NCBI GenBank assembly: GCA_030762175.1
Contig: CM060831.1
Span: 79,887,001-79,951,000 of the forward strand
Direction: 5' to 3'
DNA from: Metallyticus violacea
Lineage: Eukaryota > Arthropoda > Insecta > Mantodea > Metallyticidae
Length of the DNA stretch: 64,000 nucleotides
Shown here piece after piece: positions 11,571-61,126 of this stretch (position 1 is its first letter; every line of letters begins with the position of its first letter). A model generated the notes under the pieces. It saw only the letters and a list, made by a program, of their open reading frames with translations, was not told the DNA's origin and ran no database searches. Position numbers and translations under genes: made by a program.

Positions 11571-12682
11571 CAGTTTTCAAATTCAACTATCGATGTTAGG
11601 TTCGGCGCCTACCATATGTTTTCGGGTAACGAGGAATCAGGGTTCCATTCCGGAGAGAGAGAGTGAGAAACGGCTATCAAATCCAAGGAAGGCAAATTAC
11701 TTACTGACGGCACGTGGGGGTAGTAACAAAAATAAATATATGGGATTCACCCAAGGTCGGAATGAGTACACTTTAAATCCTTTATTGGGTTAAAAAGCCC
11801 TTAGCCAGACTTGTGTCCCACACTGCCAGTTCACCGTCCGTCGGTATCTAATTTGCATACACATGCGAATGTCCCTTAGTTGGCCTGAACTGACGCAGGA
11901 CTCCGACCAGTTTTCCGGGGAAGGCCTACCATCCCATTGCGAAGCTCTTAACGAGTATCTCGGCAGGTTTACTTTGAACAAATAATGAGTGCTTAAAGCA
12001 GGCAGTATTCGTCTGAATACTGAGTGCATGGAATTTGGAACAGAACCTCGGTTATATTTTATTTTCGAAATCTCCGAAGTAACAATCAATACGGGCAGAC
12101 AGGGGTATTTGTATTGCGACGTTAAAGGTGAAATTCTTAGATCGTCACAAGACGGACCGAAGCGAAAGCATTTACCAAGAATGTTTACTCTGATCAAAAC
12201 ATAAATTAGAGGTTCGAAGGCGATCAGATAAAGTCGAAATTCCTCAGCGAACGGTTTCCCAGAAACCAAAGTTTTTCGGTTCCTGGAAATTATGGTTACA
12301 AAGCTGAGACTTAAAGACATTGACGGAAAGACAGGAGAGGAGCCTGCGGCTTAATTAGACTAAAACGGAAAACCTCACGAGGTTCGGACAGCGGGAGGAT
12401 TGACATACTGAAAACTCTTTCTTTCTTGATTCGGAGGGTGGTGGTCCATGGCCGTTCTCAGTTGGTGGAACGATTTGTATGGTTAATTACGATAATGAGC
12501 GAGACTAATAAGTCGCTTCTGGTGTCCCCTGTGTTACCGGCTATTTCTGATCTTCTTAGAACGACAGGCGGCTTCAAGCCTCACAAGATTGAGCTAAAGC
12601 AGGGATACTGCATGTCCTCCTTGGCCGAAAGGTTCGGAAAACTTGAACTCCTTCGTGCTAGGGAATGAGGCTTGCAATTGTG
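11570..12682 (+). pseudogene. 18S rRNA pseudogene fragment
   Basis: Colinear with nuclear small-subunit rRNA from about the GGTTCGGCGCCTACCAT region to CTTCGTGCTAGGG...GCTTGCAATTG. Conserved blocks include GGGTAACGAGGAATCAGGGT, AATGAGTACACTTTAAATCC, GGTGAAATTCTTAGATCGTC, AGAGGTTCGAAGGCGATCAG, GGAGCCTGCGGCTTAATT and GGGAGGATTGACA. About 100 bases containing the universally conserved 530 loop are deleted near 11783, and a second deletion lies at about 12597 after ATTGAG. Many substitutions hit invariant helices. It is a broken insertion, not a working rDNA unit. The 176-codon minus frame across it is only rRNA antisense. Confidence 0.93.
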
Positions 12683-13382
12683 TAGTTCAACAAAAATCAT
12701 ACAATTATACTAATTATATGATTGGCTTCACTTGCAAGTTCCAATTTACATTTTAATTAATTTTTAAGACTTGATAATATAGCCAAAGCTGTTAAGAATG
12801 GCATAGATGTTTGAGAGAAAGTGGGGGAAGGGGGACAAAAATCACAAATCTGGAATAAAATCTTGCATTTGGTCCACACTCTAGTTTATTAGCTTTAAGG
12901 GGAGAGGGAGAGGGGAAAAGAAAAAAAAAAGAGGGGGAAAGATGTTTCCATGGCATGTCATCTTTCCTGTAAAAAAAAAAAAAAAAAAAAAATTCCCTCT
13001 GCAGAAAGGCTCTACTCTTAATATTTAATTTGTTTGAAGCTATTGACAGTAAAACAACTGAAACATTCAACTCTAATATTCTTATACCTAAGATATATTA
13101 GTCTGTGGGAACTATAAAATACCCAGACAAAGAATGAGCTGTAAGAAAAGTGGACAATCATAAATTACCCTAATCATGACTCCTTAAAACAATTCACAAC
13201 CATTCTAATATGAGGGTTAAGGGTAAACCAGGGCATGAACCTCCTGTAATTGATAAAATAAAACCATTAGCTGATGATAAGAAATCTAATGTTCAGAGTC
13301 TGTTGAAAATAAGATCTGAAAATTGGAAACAGTTTGATAATTTAGTATGCACTGAATAAAGGTGCAGTGCCTGGGATTTTGT
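12683..13382. other. No recognised gene; low-complexity purine tracts
   Basis: Contains GA-rich tracts at about 12830-12945 and a poly(A) run at about 12971-12991. No coding signal is visible. Confidence 0.5.
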
Positions 13383-13590
13383 TGATTTGTTTTATTTACA
13401 GATGCTCTTAAACATCTCAGGTCATCAGCATCCCATTCAATTCAGGGCATGAAATGGCCAGTAAATTTTACTCAGAGGCCTCTTCTTTCAAGCTGGAGGT
13501 TCTTTTTCTTGCCCTAAATGTACGACACAGGACCCATGGCTTTACTTCCCTTATGAAGGAAGCCATACTTAGGATTTTTATGATGGAAAA
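13383..13590 (-). mobile_element. SINE family A, 5' truncated
   Basis: Shares the body and 3' end of the full-length copy at 46577-46876 (on this strand ACCTGAGATG, GGCCTCTGAG, ACCTCCAGCTTG, GGGTCCTGTG, AAGCCATGGG). The tRNA-like head is missing; homology stops near AAAATCCTAAG at 13580. Confidence 0.8.
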
Positions 13591-13742
13591 TTCTTTTACC
13601 CAGCTGAGAATGAACATATGAGTCATCCCGTGGCCGAGGATGAAGATGAACGTCTTCGAAACATGTACCACATTTTATGACAAGTAAGTGAAGCATTAAC
13701 AGTGTTTAGATGACATAAAATTAAATCATATGATCTTGATTT

Positions 13743-14500
13743 ATGAGACACATACGATTACCACTAGACTACCGGGATCGACTGATAAATACAATTAGAA
13801 TTTTAAAAAAATTGGTGGAATTCCTTTTAGATTTGAAGATTATAAAATACAATAACAGTGTGATCTTTGGAATATACAGGAAACTTACCCACTATGACAA
13901 TTACATTAAAAATAATAACTTTAATCCCAAAACACACCAGCATGCCATCCTAAATACCTGGGATACAGATGGTGAATGTTCCAATCACTAGAAAAATACC
14001 AATGCATCATCCACACAGCACTACAGAGTGGTTTCCATAAAAAATTAGTAGATAAAAAATGATTAAAGAGTTTAAAAGAAATAAAGATGTCAAAATCACA
14101 AGTTTGCTATTACAAATAAAAGAGGATATGCAATTCAAAAAAATTTAAAACCATCCTAGTATGTTCAATTAATTTAAAAATGGAAAATAATTTTGGTTCC
14201 TCAAAACATCCACAGTATTAACAATTTATTACAATCTTCCTATAAACATCCTATACTTTCTGATAGAAAATTGGGTATCCACCAAATCAATAACAAAGAC
14301 TATGATTAGTTATTTACTGGAAAAAAGAAAAGAAATTTGGAAACACATACCAAACAGCATTTTCAGAAATATCCATTACAAATAGACAAGAAATCAGCAG
14401 TGGCAGCTTTTGTCAGAAAACCATGCAATTGATTAAAAAAACAAAATTATTGAAAAACACTTGCAACCCTTTGGAATATGGGAAAAAATTTACATCATGA
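13743..14500 (+). pseudogene. PLE fragment: end of RT domain and GIY-YIG remnant
   Basis: The 82-aa frame at 13743-13991 carries the PLE motif FGIYRKLTHYDNYI and KTHQHAIL that follow the RT thumb. Downstream, in several frames, lies a decayed endonuclease region ending with a KSAVAAF-type motif near 14395 and NPLEYGKKF near 14475. Stops and frameshifts are frequent. A LINE fragment abuts at about 14505. Confidence 0.75.
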
Positions 14501-14504
14501 AAAA

Positions 14505-14775
14505 TAAATAAGTCATGGTTTTCTTCGACTTATCTAAGGCTTTCGACAGTGTGTCTCATCAACTGCTACCAATCAAATTGCAGAAATTTGGTACAAAAAA
14601 AATTATGCATTATTAAAATCTTACTTAGCAAATAAGAAACAATGTACAGTTGTGAGAAATAAATATCGGCATATAATAGAATCCTTTTCATCCAACTATG
14701 AAAATGTAAAAGCTGGGGTACAACAAGGATCAATACTTGGGCCTGTTCTCTTTCTGCTTTGTGTCACTGATCAAT
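14505..14775 (+). pseudogene. LINE reverse transcriptase fragment
   Basis: Encodes two hallmark non-LTR RT blocks: FFDLSKAFDSVSHQLL (block A region, with the catalytic aspartate) near 14520 and GVQQGSILGPVLFLL (block B) near 14715, in different frames because of indels between them. The spacing is right for a jockey/CR1-type RT. Neither the YxDD block nor the endonuclease is present. It is sandwiched between PLE fragments. Confidence 0.8.
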
Positions 14776-15598
14776 GCTCTGGTGGAGGTGTGGTGAACTT
14801 GGAGTTTGTTTTTATCACTGAAAGTGTCGAAGTTCATTAAACTGTCTTTTACTTGTAAATGTAGATTTTCTCCCATATTGCTAATTCTGTAGATCCTTGC
14901 ACTGATTTTAATAATTTTGTTTTTTCAATATGTTATGGTTTTTGTCCAGAAATGTGATGCCACACTGATTTCTTGAACTGCTTGTATTTTATGTTTCTGA
15001 AATATTCTTTTAACCGTGTGCCTAAGTTTCTCTTTGTTTTTCCACTGTAGATTTTTTCACATTCTGCACAACTTATTTATAAATACCTGCTTTTTTCCTC
15101 CTGCGGAATACTGTCATCAACATTATCAATCAGGAGATTTTTAACATTAAATCTGTTTACAGGTGCTAACCTGATATTAAAGTGTTTAAGAATATTTTAA
15201 AAATTTTTTGTAGTCTATGGATGATAGTACTTTTTTAAAAATTAGCTCATCTTATTTTGCTGAAAATGTTATGGTTTCTTTAATAAGTTTTTGCCTCTTG
15301 AATTTCCGTAACTTTTTATGTACTAGTTATTTGTTATAACCATTTTTAATTGCTGCTTTTTTTATTTGTTGGTATTCATTAAGATATTCTTCTTTGCTAA
15401 TTTTAAGGTTAACTGGCCAATGTGTTAAGTTGTTGATAACTGCATGTTTGTGCGTTGTGGAGCTAAAACTGTCAGCTTTGATGTGATTTTCTGCATGTGC
15501 ATTCTTTCTGTATATTCCAAATTCCAAGTTTTCTTGATGTTTCATTATTTTTATGTCCAAGAAAGGTAACCTGTTATCTTTTTCAGTTTTGTGTGTAG
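14776..15598 (-). pseudogene. PLE fragment, left arm of a head-to-head pair
   Basis: Minus-strand frame 15327-15668 carries LPFLDIKI, EFGIYRKNAHAENHI and THKHAVINNLTHWPVNLKIS, the PLE RT C-terminus and linker. Further along the minus strand comes a decayed GIY-YIG unit with CEK near 15055 and KKSVWHHI-like sequence, ending with TTPPPEH near 14785. The opposing arm starts at about 15600 with the same linker motifs on the other strand, giving a large imperfect inverted repeat. Confidence 0.8.
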
Positions 15599-16410
15599 TT
15601 ATCAACAACTTAACACATCGGCTAGTTAACCTTAAAATTAGCAAAGAAGAATACCTTAAAGAATACAAACAAATAGAAAGAGCAGGAATTAAAAATTATT
15701 ATAACAAAGAACTAGTACACAAAAAGTACAGAAATTCAAGAAGCAAAAACTTATTAAAGAAACCACAACACTTTCAACAAAAAAAATAAGCTAATTTTTA
15801 AAAAATTCACATATAATCCATGAGCTACAAAAAATTTCAGAATATTCTTAAAGATTTTAATATCAGGTAAGCAGATTTAAAGTTAAAAAATCTCGTGATT
15901 GATAATGTTAATGACAGTATTCCATAAAACAAAAAGGAAGTATTTATAAAATAATTACTGCAGTGTGTGAAAAAAACCTACATTGGAAAAACAAAGGGAA
16001 ACACAGGCCCACAGTTAAAAGAATATTTCAGAAACATAAAATACAAGCAGTTGGAGAAATCAGCAGTGGCATCGCATTTCTGAACAAAAAACCAAGACAT
16101 ATTGAAAAAAAAACTAAATTATTAAAATCAGTGCTAGGACGTACAGAATTAGCAACAAGGGAAAAAAAACATCTATATTTACAAGTACAAAGGAAGTTTA
16201 ATGAACTTTTGATACTTCCAGTGATGAAAACATAAATTTCAAGTTCATCACACCTCCACCAGAGCAGTTACATTTCCCCAGAGCATAATGATTTATCCTC
16301 CCATCAACAATGGGACTGATAATGCGAACAAAGTGTTTGTGAAATCAGTTCTACAAATTTAAACAAGCGGAGCAAAAGAGTTAGTTCAACTCAATCACAC
16401 AATAATCTTA
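15599..16410 (+). pseudogene. PLE fragment, right arm of a head-to-head pair
   Basis: Frame 15553-15789 contains NNLTHRLVNLKISKEEYLKE, followed by FQNILKDFNIR, VIDNVNDSIP, KTYIGKTKGN (the YIG half), EYFRNIKYKQ, EKSAVASHF and the shared HTSTRA/FPQS tail region. In-frame stops make it inactive. Its end matches the end of the left arm, so the two probably inserted or rearranged as one inverted unit. Confidence 0.8.
16305..16362 (+). ncRNA. Degenerate hammerhead-like motif
   Basis: CTGATAA at 16316-16322 (consensus CTGANGA, one change), a stem II hairpin GCGAACAAAGTGTTTGT, GAAA at 16341-16344 and a short stem III ending in GTT. The equivalent positions in sister copies are 27143-27176 and 39224-39257. 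Confidence 0.45.
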
Positions 16411-16439
16411 ATATATGATTAGCTTTACGTGCATGTTCC

Positions 16440-17386
16440 AATTAACATTTTTAGTTAATGTATGTATAAACTGGATGAGTTATAATACCTTAATTGTATG
16501 TAAAATGTATGTATTTTTATTGTTATTATGGATGAATAACACAATTATTATTATTATTACTTTGAGACACTATTGTTGGATATAGTCAATAAATTTCTCT
16601 GACTGCCTACAGAGTATGCTTCTACTAGTTGGTCTTCCCAAAACATATCAAATTACAAAAAAAAAAAAAAAACCAAGTAGTGAGGCATAAATGTCACCAA
16701 AGCAACTCCATATCAACATTATTTTACAAATTACTGTTAATAGCTCCTAGAGTGCAAGTTTACACCCCCAAAGAAGCTTGGGCTGAGGCATTTTCTAGGT
16801 AGTATTAGAGGACGTAAAAAAGAATAAGTATCAATAGATAGATTTTTGAAATTGTAATGGTTGCTTTGTAAATAAAGTTACTTTCTGAGAAACTGCTAAA
16901 ATCTTTTGACACAAACTTGATATTTAGCAACAGAGTTAACAACATAACTATATAAATACTATTTTGGAATCAAGAGAATGTTTCAAATCTTATTATGTGA
17001 CACAATAAGTGCATCAAAACATATTTTACTCAATGGATTGAGTAAAGCTCAACTTTTGCATTTAATTTTATTTATACATCTTATTGACTGTGAAGTAAAA
17101 TGTTTTTGTTGCTTATGTAGCTTTTTGATTTATGCACCTTAAATAATTTAAAACAATGCTCCTCATATAGGAACCAACAGGTTCTTTTTTAAGATTTATG
17201 TTTTTGATGTTTCATAACAATTGGATTTGTTGGTGATACAAGGAAGACAGACAGTGAAACTTTTCGGCACTTTAGACACTCAGTTATTTCCAGAGTAAGT
17301 GAAACACCTTGCTTTGACCTTGTTTAGTGTGCCTCCTGGTTTGTGGAATATCCTAAAGCTACATATATACATGCATAAACCTAGAC
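16440..17386. other. No recognised gene
   Basis: AT-rich DNA with TTA repeats near 16546 and a poly(A) run near 16660. Nothing recognisable. Confidence 0.5.
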
Positions 17387-17400
17387 AAGCAACAGATATA

Positions 17401-18011
17401 CCCTAAACTTAGGTATTCATTTTTTACACTAAACTCCACTTACTTACATAAAAGTAAGACGCATTTCGAGAGAATCTCTCCCATCTTCAGTTGCTCACTG
17501 AACTGCCGTTACTTGAAACAATGGCTAGACAACCCAATGTTCCTGTGATGGCAGCTGTTGGTTGAAGTAAGAAGATTTATCCACCTGCTTAAACAGAATA
17601 TTCCTTTAAGCAGGGGGATAAGTCAGCAGTAGCAGCTCACTTTTGGACCAAAAATCATGAAACAAAACCATGAATAAAACTGCTGAAACATCATCACAAC
17701 CCATTGGAGTTATCCGCTTGGGAAAAATTTTTCATATTAAAAAATAGAGAAAACCTAATGAATTTCCAGTTTCCTCCTATGGATGAACTCAGCAACTTCC
17801 TACTTCAACCAACAGAAGCCACCACAGGAACATCGGGTTGTCTAGCCATCGTTTCGAGTAATGGCAGTTCAGTGAGAAACTGCACATGGGAGAGATTCTC
17901 CCGATAGGCGTCTTACTTTTATGTAAGTAAGTGGAGTTTAGTGTAAAAACTGAATACCTATGTTCAGGATATATTATCACTCCATTGTCAACAGCTTCAA
18001 GTACAATATTT
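17401..18011. mobile_element. Foldback PLE with 14-bp target duplication and opposed hammerheads
   Basis: Bounded by the exact duplication AAGCAACAGATATA at 17387-17400 and 18012-18025. Left arm about 17401-17575 and right arm about 17795-17975 are inverted copies of each other. The middle holds a plus-strand end of a GIY-YIG protein (KSAVAAHFW near 17630, then NPLELSAWEKFFILKNRENL). Each arm has a hammerhead: minus strand at 17455-17500 and plus strand at 17870-17925. The RT is absent, so it cannot move on its own. Confidence 0.85.
17440..17505 (-). ncRNA. Hammerhead ribozyme motif in left arm of foldback PLE
   Basis: On the minus strand: CTGAAGA (17490-17484), stem II GGGAGAGATTCTCTC, GAAA (17467-17464), stem III TGC/GT and cleavage triplet GTC (17460-17458). 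All conserved core positions are present. The partner copy at 17880-17920 has CTGCACA and GATA, so it is broken. Confidence 0.75.
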
Positions 18012-18136
18012 AAGCAACAGATATATACTCCAATTAATAAGTAAAGATCCAATTTTTGTTGCATACACATATTACTTGGAATAAAGGACATCAAGCTATA
18101 TGTTGCATTTCAGAAACAAATTTGCTTTTGTGTACT

Positions 18137-18142
18137 TTTATT
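18137..18142 (-). terminator. Candidate RTCB polyadenylation signal
   Basis: AATAAA on the minus strand about 475 bases past the RTCB stop codon. Such hexamers are frequent by chance in AT-rich DNA. Confidence 0.25.
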
Positions 18143-18615
18143 TTGGTCCATAATTTAGTAAATAACATTTTATACAAACATTCATTTATACATTAGAACT
18201 TCGGCATTGAATAAGATGCTTATATGAATTGAAAATAATAACTCTTTAGAAATATTTGATAATGTATTACAGAGTTGAGTTAATCCTTTAATGCTTAATG
18301 CTGCTATAATTTAGTGGAAGTTGAATGGCTAAATTCTACATTCCATTCAAAAACAAAATGACAACAAAGGAATGATAAAGAAAAAGAAAGCTATACATTT
18401 TATGCAGCATAAGGGTGAAATAACTTTCAAAAGGATACATTGGATTAGGGAATTAATTCTCATAAACTTGCCATTTGTAAATCTGTTAATTATGAATTCA
18501 CAATGCCTTGAGTACTTCCAACACAAAGGAACATCAGACGATATTTAGACCTATGCCATAATGTAGCATCAAATATGAGCTCCATAAATTGCAAGTATAT
18601 TTTCAAATACTTCCC

Positions 18616-57003
<38,388 letters not shown>

Positions 57004-57359
57004 TTATGTAATTTCCTTTCTCTTTTGTATTAACAAAACATTCATCTTGGCCATTATCCTATTAAGTAAGAAAGCATAAAGCCAAAATTACCGTCAAAAA
57101 TTATATTTAATCATGCGATAAATACTGTTACAAGGTTTTATTTAATGTAACTACAACATATTTTAATATATTTTCATCTGTTCTTTCAAGTATTTCAAAA
57201 ATTTAGCACCAATCAGTTGTATAAACTTTCTGCACTGAATTTTTTCTGGCTATTTATCTATAGAAACATATACAACACACCTCCATTTGGGAATCTGCCC
57301 CTGCTGACCCCTAGGACCACTAAAGACTCTCAATATTACATGACTTTTTTGTAAAACAT

Positions 57360-57965
57360 ATCTGCCAGCAATGGCCACAGTTTGTAGTCCAGGAGTTCAG
57401 ATTGGTGACCGGAACATTTCTCTGAAGCTAAGTCTGTGTGCACCTTCCCTTATGGGCTGGAGCTGAATCTTGCTGGAAGCTCCAATGCCTACAAAGGCAT
57501 GTTTGAGTTTCAGCATACTTAGGCAGTTGTCTTCAATCCCTTTTGATTGAAATGGAGTTTGGTGACACTGTTATAGCTCACTCCCCCCAAAATGAGGCAC
57601 AATGGTAGCCATTTTGGACTTTTGGAACCCTTTCATAAGGTTCTTATCTATATATTCTGTCATTTTGATGTTTGCAGCCATATATTATTTTCTCATTAGT
57701 AAAAAGAATTTCCCAGTGAGTGTTTTTAGCCTGCAACAGTTGTTTGCATCTCAACATCTTGTGCTGCTTCAGTTCAGCAATCAAAATTACCCAGTATTGC
57801 ATTGAAAAACCCCTTTGTTGCCTAAAAACTTGGGACATGGGTCTCCTAGATATGATCATCTCCGAAGTCATCACTGTCACTTCCACACATGTTTATAACA
57901 AGGCTGCAATTGCTTTGATTCCAGAACACAGGTGTCTGGATATTTGTCATCCGTAGTACTGGTCT
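57360..57965 (-). pseudogene. Mariner-like (DDE) transposase remnant
   Basis: The minus-strand frame 57886-57644 ends LKQHKMLRCKQLLQAKNTHW, EILFTNEKIIYG and HQNDRIYR, matching the first catalytic block of IS630/mariner-like transposases (KILFTDEKIF...QNDR.YA); the catalytic Asp is changed to Asn. Downstream frames give GGVSYNSVTKLHFNQKGLKT, WSFQQDSAPAHKGRCTQT and DYKLW near 57370. It lacks the N-terminus and is interrupted by stops. It differs from the other three mariner-type relics. Confidence 0.82.
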
Positions 57966-57989
57966 CACTGAAGTTAACGCAAGCAATCT

Positions 57990-60480
57990 ATAGATTTCCA
58001 GCTTTTAGGATTCTGAAAAATCTCATTTTATGATTTTCTAACCATAAGAATAACTATCACAGCAACATAGTGTTCATAATCTTCCCATTCCATTGCTAAA
58101 CATCAACCAGGGAATGCACTCTTTCTGCTGCACTTAAAACCGAACAATGAGAGTGATAGTGTCAGATTGCCAAAACACCTGGTACAGTTTTTTTCAAAAG
58201 TTTGTAACAGTATATATGGCAAGACTAGATATTAATAGAAAAGGAAACTCAGCTATCAAACAACTGAAGTAAAGTTCCCCGTTTCAATGCCTGAATAAAA
58301 AAAATGTACTATGTACTATTCAAAATCGGTTCCAAAACAACATAAGCAACCAACAACATTATGCTTTTTCAGGTTGGCAAAATGCCATAAAACAACAAGA
58401 AGTTATAAAATTTTAATACAGACAGGACAGTAGTAAAAATTGGTTCTAACCTAGTTTTAATAAGTCAAATGTGGTCAAAATAATTAAAAAAAACACATAT
58501 AACATGCGATTCAAACCCACTTTTTAACACTTTTCAATTTAAATTCAAATTGAAATCAATTACAAAACTCTCTTATTTTTCATATGTGTTCTGTACAGAA
58601 GTTAAATGGGTTGGTTACAAACTGTTTAAACTTGGTTCAATTGGTCAAATGAGATAAAAACTGGTTGCAACCAGGAAAATAACATATTTTAACATGTCAT
58701 TTTGATCTCTAACACTTAATGTTCATTAATCTAATTTAAACTGAAGTCAGTTATAATGTTTTACCATTTTTATTATAAATGTTTTATGGTATTGCAATAG
58801 TTAACTGACTCAAGTTTGCTTACAGCTCTACAGTGTTGATATTGTTGTTCGTAAATTATAAAATGAGTAAATTAAAAGGAGGTCATTACAAAGACAAAAT
58901 TTGGAATAAACATGAAATTACGTCACATTCAGGGGGGATTAAGAAAATGAATTTTAAGAAATACAAATCATATGGTAAACTTTTGCAAAAGTACAAATAC
59001 TAAAACAATAATAAAATGTAATTTAATTATAGCTATCTAAAAGAAACTGAAAATTCAATAGTAGTATTGAAGAAATGTTTCCCTAGAAAGCATGTATCAA
59101 CTTCTAAGGAATTAACAGTTGTTCTCTCTGTCACCCCAACCATTTCTATGCTCTCTTCTCTACTTCAGTCTCATTATTGAACAGCACAACTCCATCGGCA
59201 CCATTAGTTCAACATCCAAGCATCAGTCAATTATTTAGAGGCAGAAAATCCAACAGTGATATGTAAAAATTAAATATAAAATATTTTTACTCATTAAATA
59301 TACCAGAATTTGCAAGGTTCATTGCAAGCTTATGGCTGAATTCAGTGTTACAATTGTGACACATGTGCAACTCCTAAGACTTTTTGATGTAAATGTTATG
59401 TTCAGGATACAAATCTAAGATAGAGCTTTAAAAAAAAATTCTAATGGTATTTGGCCAGTTATACGATCAGAATTATGTTATTTTTTGCTTATGTGTTAGT
59501 GACAAAATAAAGACACTGTAATTGGTGTCTTCTTAGGAATGATGTACCCATTCACATAATAATACAGAAAAACAATTTATGTTATACACAGAAGAAACTG
59601 CGCTATAAAAGTAACTAATGTGAGAAACATTAAAATAACGAAATAAATTATATACATAACACAAATATGTTTTGTTGTAGCTGTGACAGTGCTGCAATTG
59701 TGACTAAATCTCTGGTTCATTATTATTTGGTTTGAATTTGGCGTTGTTTGTGTTGTTAATTCTTAAACGTGTATAATGTGAAGATGAAAAGTAATTTGTT
59801 TACTGCAATTATATTTTTCATATCATTGCTTCTTGCACAACTCCAAGGGTGGATTAGGAAATTTTTCACCACCATTTTGATTTCATTGTTTAGTTCCCCA
59901 CATCCAAGTTATACAGGATTTATAATATTCTATATAATACTAGTCAATTTAAGTACTCAAAAATAAACAGATTTTAAGGTGTAACCTTTACAAAAATATA
60001 GCTTGTTTTCATAGTGATCATTTACGATTTATTTTAGTACATGAATTTAAGTATTATAATATATATTGCACTTTTTCATAAGATTAGTATATTTATCCCT
60101 TATTCACCCTTTCTTTGATGGTTCAGATAATTTTTTATCTTTTCTGTCACGTTTTGTTAAAAAAAATTGGGCAGAAAAACAAATTATATTCATTCTTCTT
60201 GAGCAGCTACTTCATATCCTATTGTTTGTGTTTTATAGAGCAGAACAAGAGCTATAAAATGACATATTTATATACTTACCACTACAATAGTTTCCAAGTT
60301 AATTACGTAAAATTTGCAGGAGAAAACACAAAATATCAATAAGCCATTTGTCAGAATCACAGTTCTATGTGCAGTTCCTCCAGTTGCTTGTTGCTCTACT
60401 CAATTCTATTTGTGTTGTTGCAGTTCAAATACTCTACCACACCAAAAGTTCAGAAGGCAAAGTTGTATGCAAAAATGTTT
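57990..60480. other. AT-rich stretch without recognised gene
   Basis: Open frames at 59769-59966, 60066-60257 and 60115-60342 are hydrophobic and AT-driven, without known motifs. A weakly repeated TTGGTT.../GTCAAATG pattern at 58440-58680 suggests an old local duplication. Confidence 0.45.
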
Positions 60481-60486
60481 TTTTAA

Positions 60487-60754
60487 ATGGTGTTTAAATG
60501 CCTGTTTTTACTACTGAGGCACCTAAGGCAGTGGACACTGATGATACATGAAATGATATATTGGAAAAGGATTTTTTAAGGAAGGAAACGTTCCAGGTCT
60601 AAGTTTTAGGGTAACTCCCCCGCATTTGCCATTTATAGGCCTGAGGTAATCCTGGAAAAAGTCTGTCAGGGAGGACGGTCCCGGCGGGATTGGAAGCCCA
60701 GACCTCCCGCTCACGAGTCCGCGCCTTAACGACCTCGGCCACCCGTGGGGGTCA
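60487..60754 (-). mobile_element. SINE family B, best preserved head
   Basis: Minus strand: GGTGGCCGAGGTCGTTAAGG (class II tRNA-like A box), CGCGGACTCGTGAGCGGGAG, then a B box altered to GGCTTCCAATCCC, CCGGGACCG, body and AT-rich end. It is CpG-rich compared with the DNA around it, so a recent copy. Confidence 0.88.
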
Positions 60755-61126
60755 CCATTATGTATATTTAATATGAAGGTTTAATATAGCACACCTTGAA
60801 ACAAGGTGTGAAAGCAACTCTACAATTGCTGCAATGCCACGCATTTTCACTTTTTTCCCTTTGCTGTAGCCTATCCCACATCTTTCAGTTACATTTTTTT
60901 GTTTAATGGAATGAGTGAAATGCTTAAATATTAAGAGCCTAATTTTTGCCTTACAGAACCAAAGGTATATATAGAGCTACTGGAAAATCACCTTAAGCAT
61001 AGTATTAAGGGATTTCTACAAATTCAAGCAACTGTTGCACAATGTTAACTCTCAAGTCAGGATAGGTTTTCTTTTTTTGCCTTGAGTTTGTATAGAACAA
61101 TATATGCATTGAAAATACACTATATA

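Noticed and set aside
11790..12320. 176-codon minus-strand open frame
   Set aside because: It lies wholly in the 18S rRNA pseudogene, antisense; not a protein gene.
59769..60342. Three short hydrophobic ORFs resembling membrane proteins
   Set aside because: Composition follows T-rich DNA; no conserved motif, no splice structure.
60690..60754. tRNA-Leu gene on the minus strand
   Set aside because: Same reasoning: the class II A box is followed by a repeated SINE body rather than a complete tRNA.
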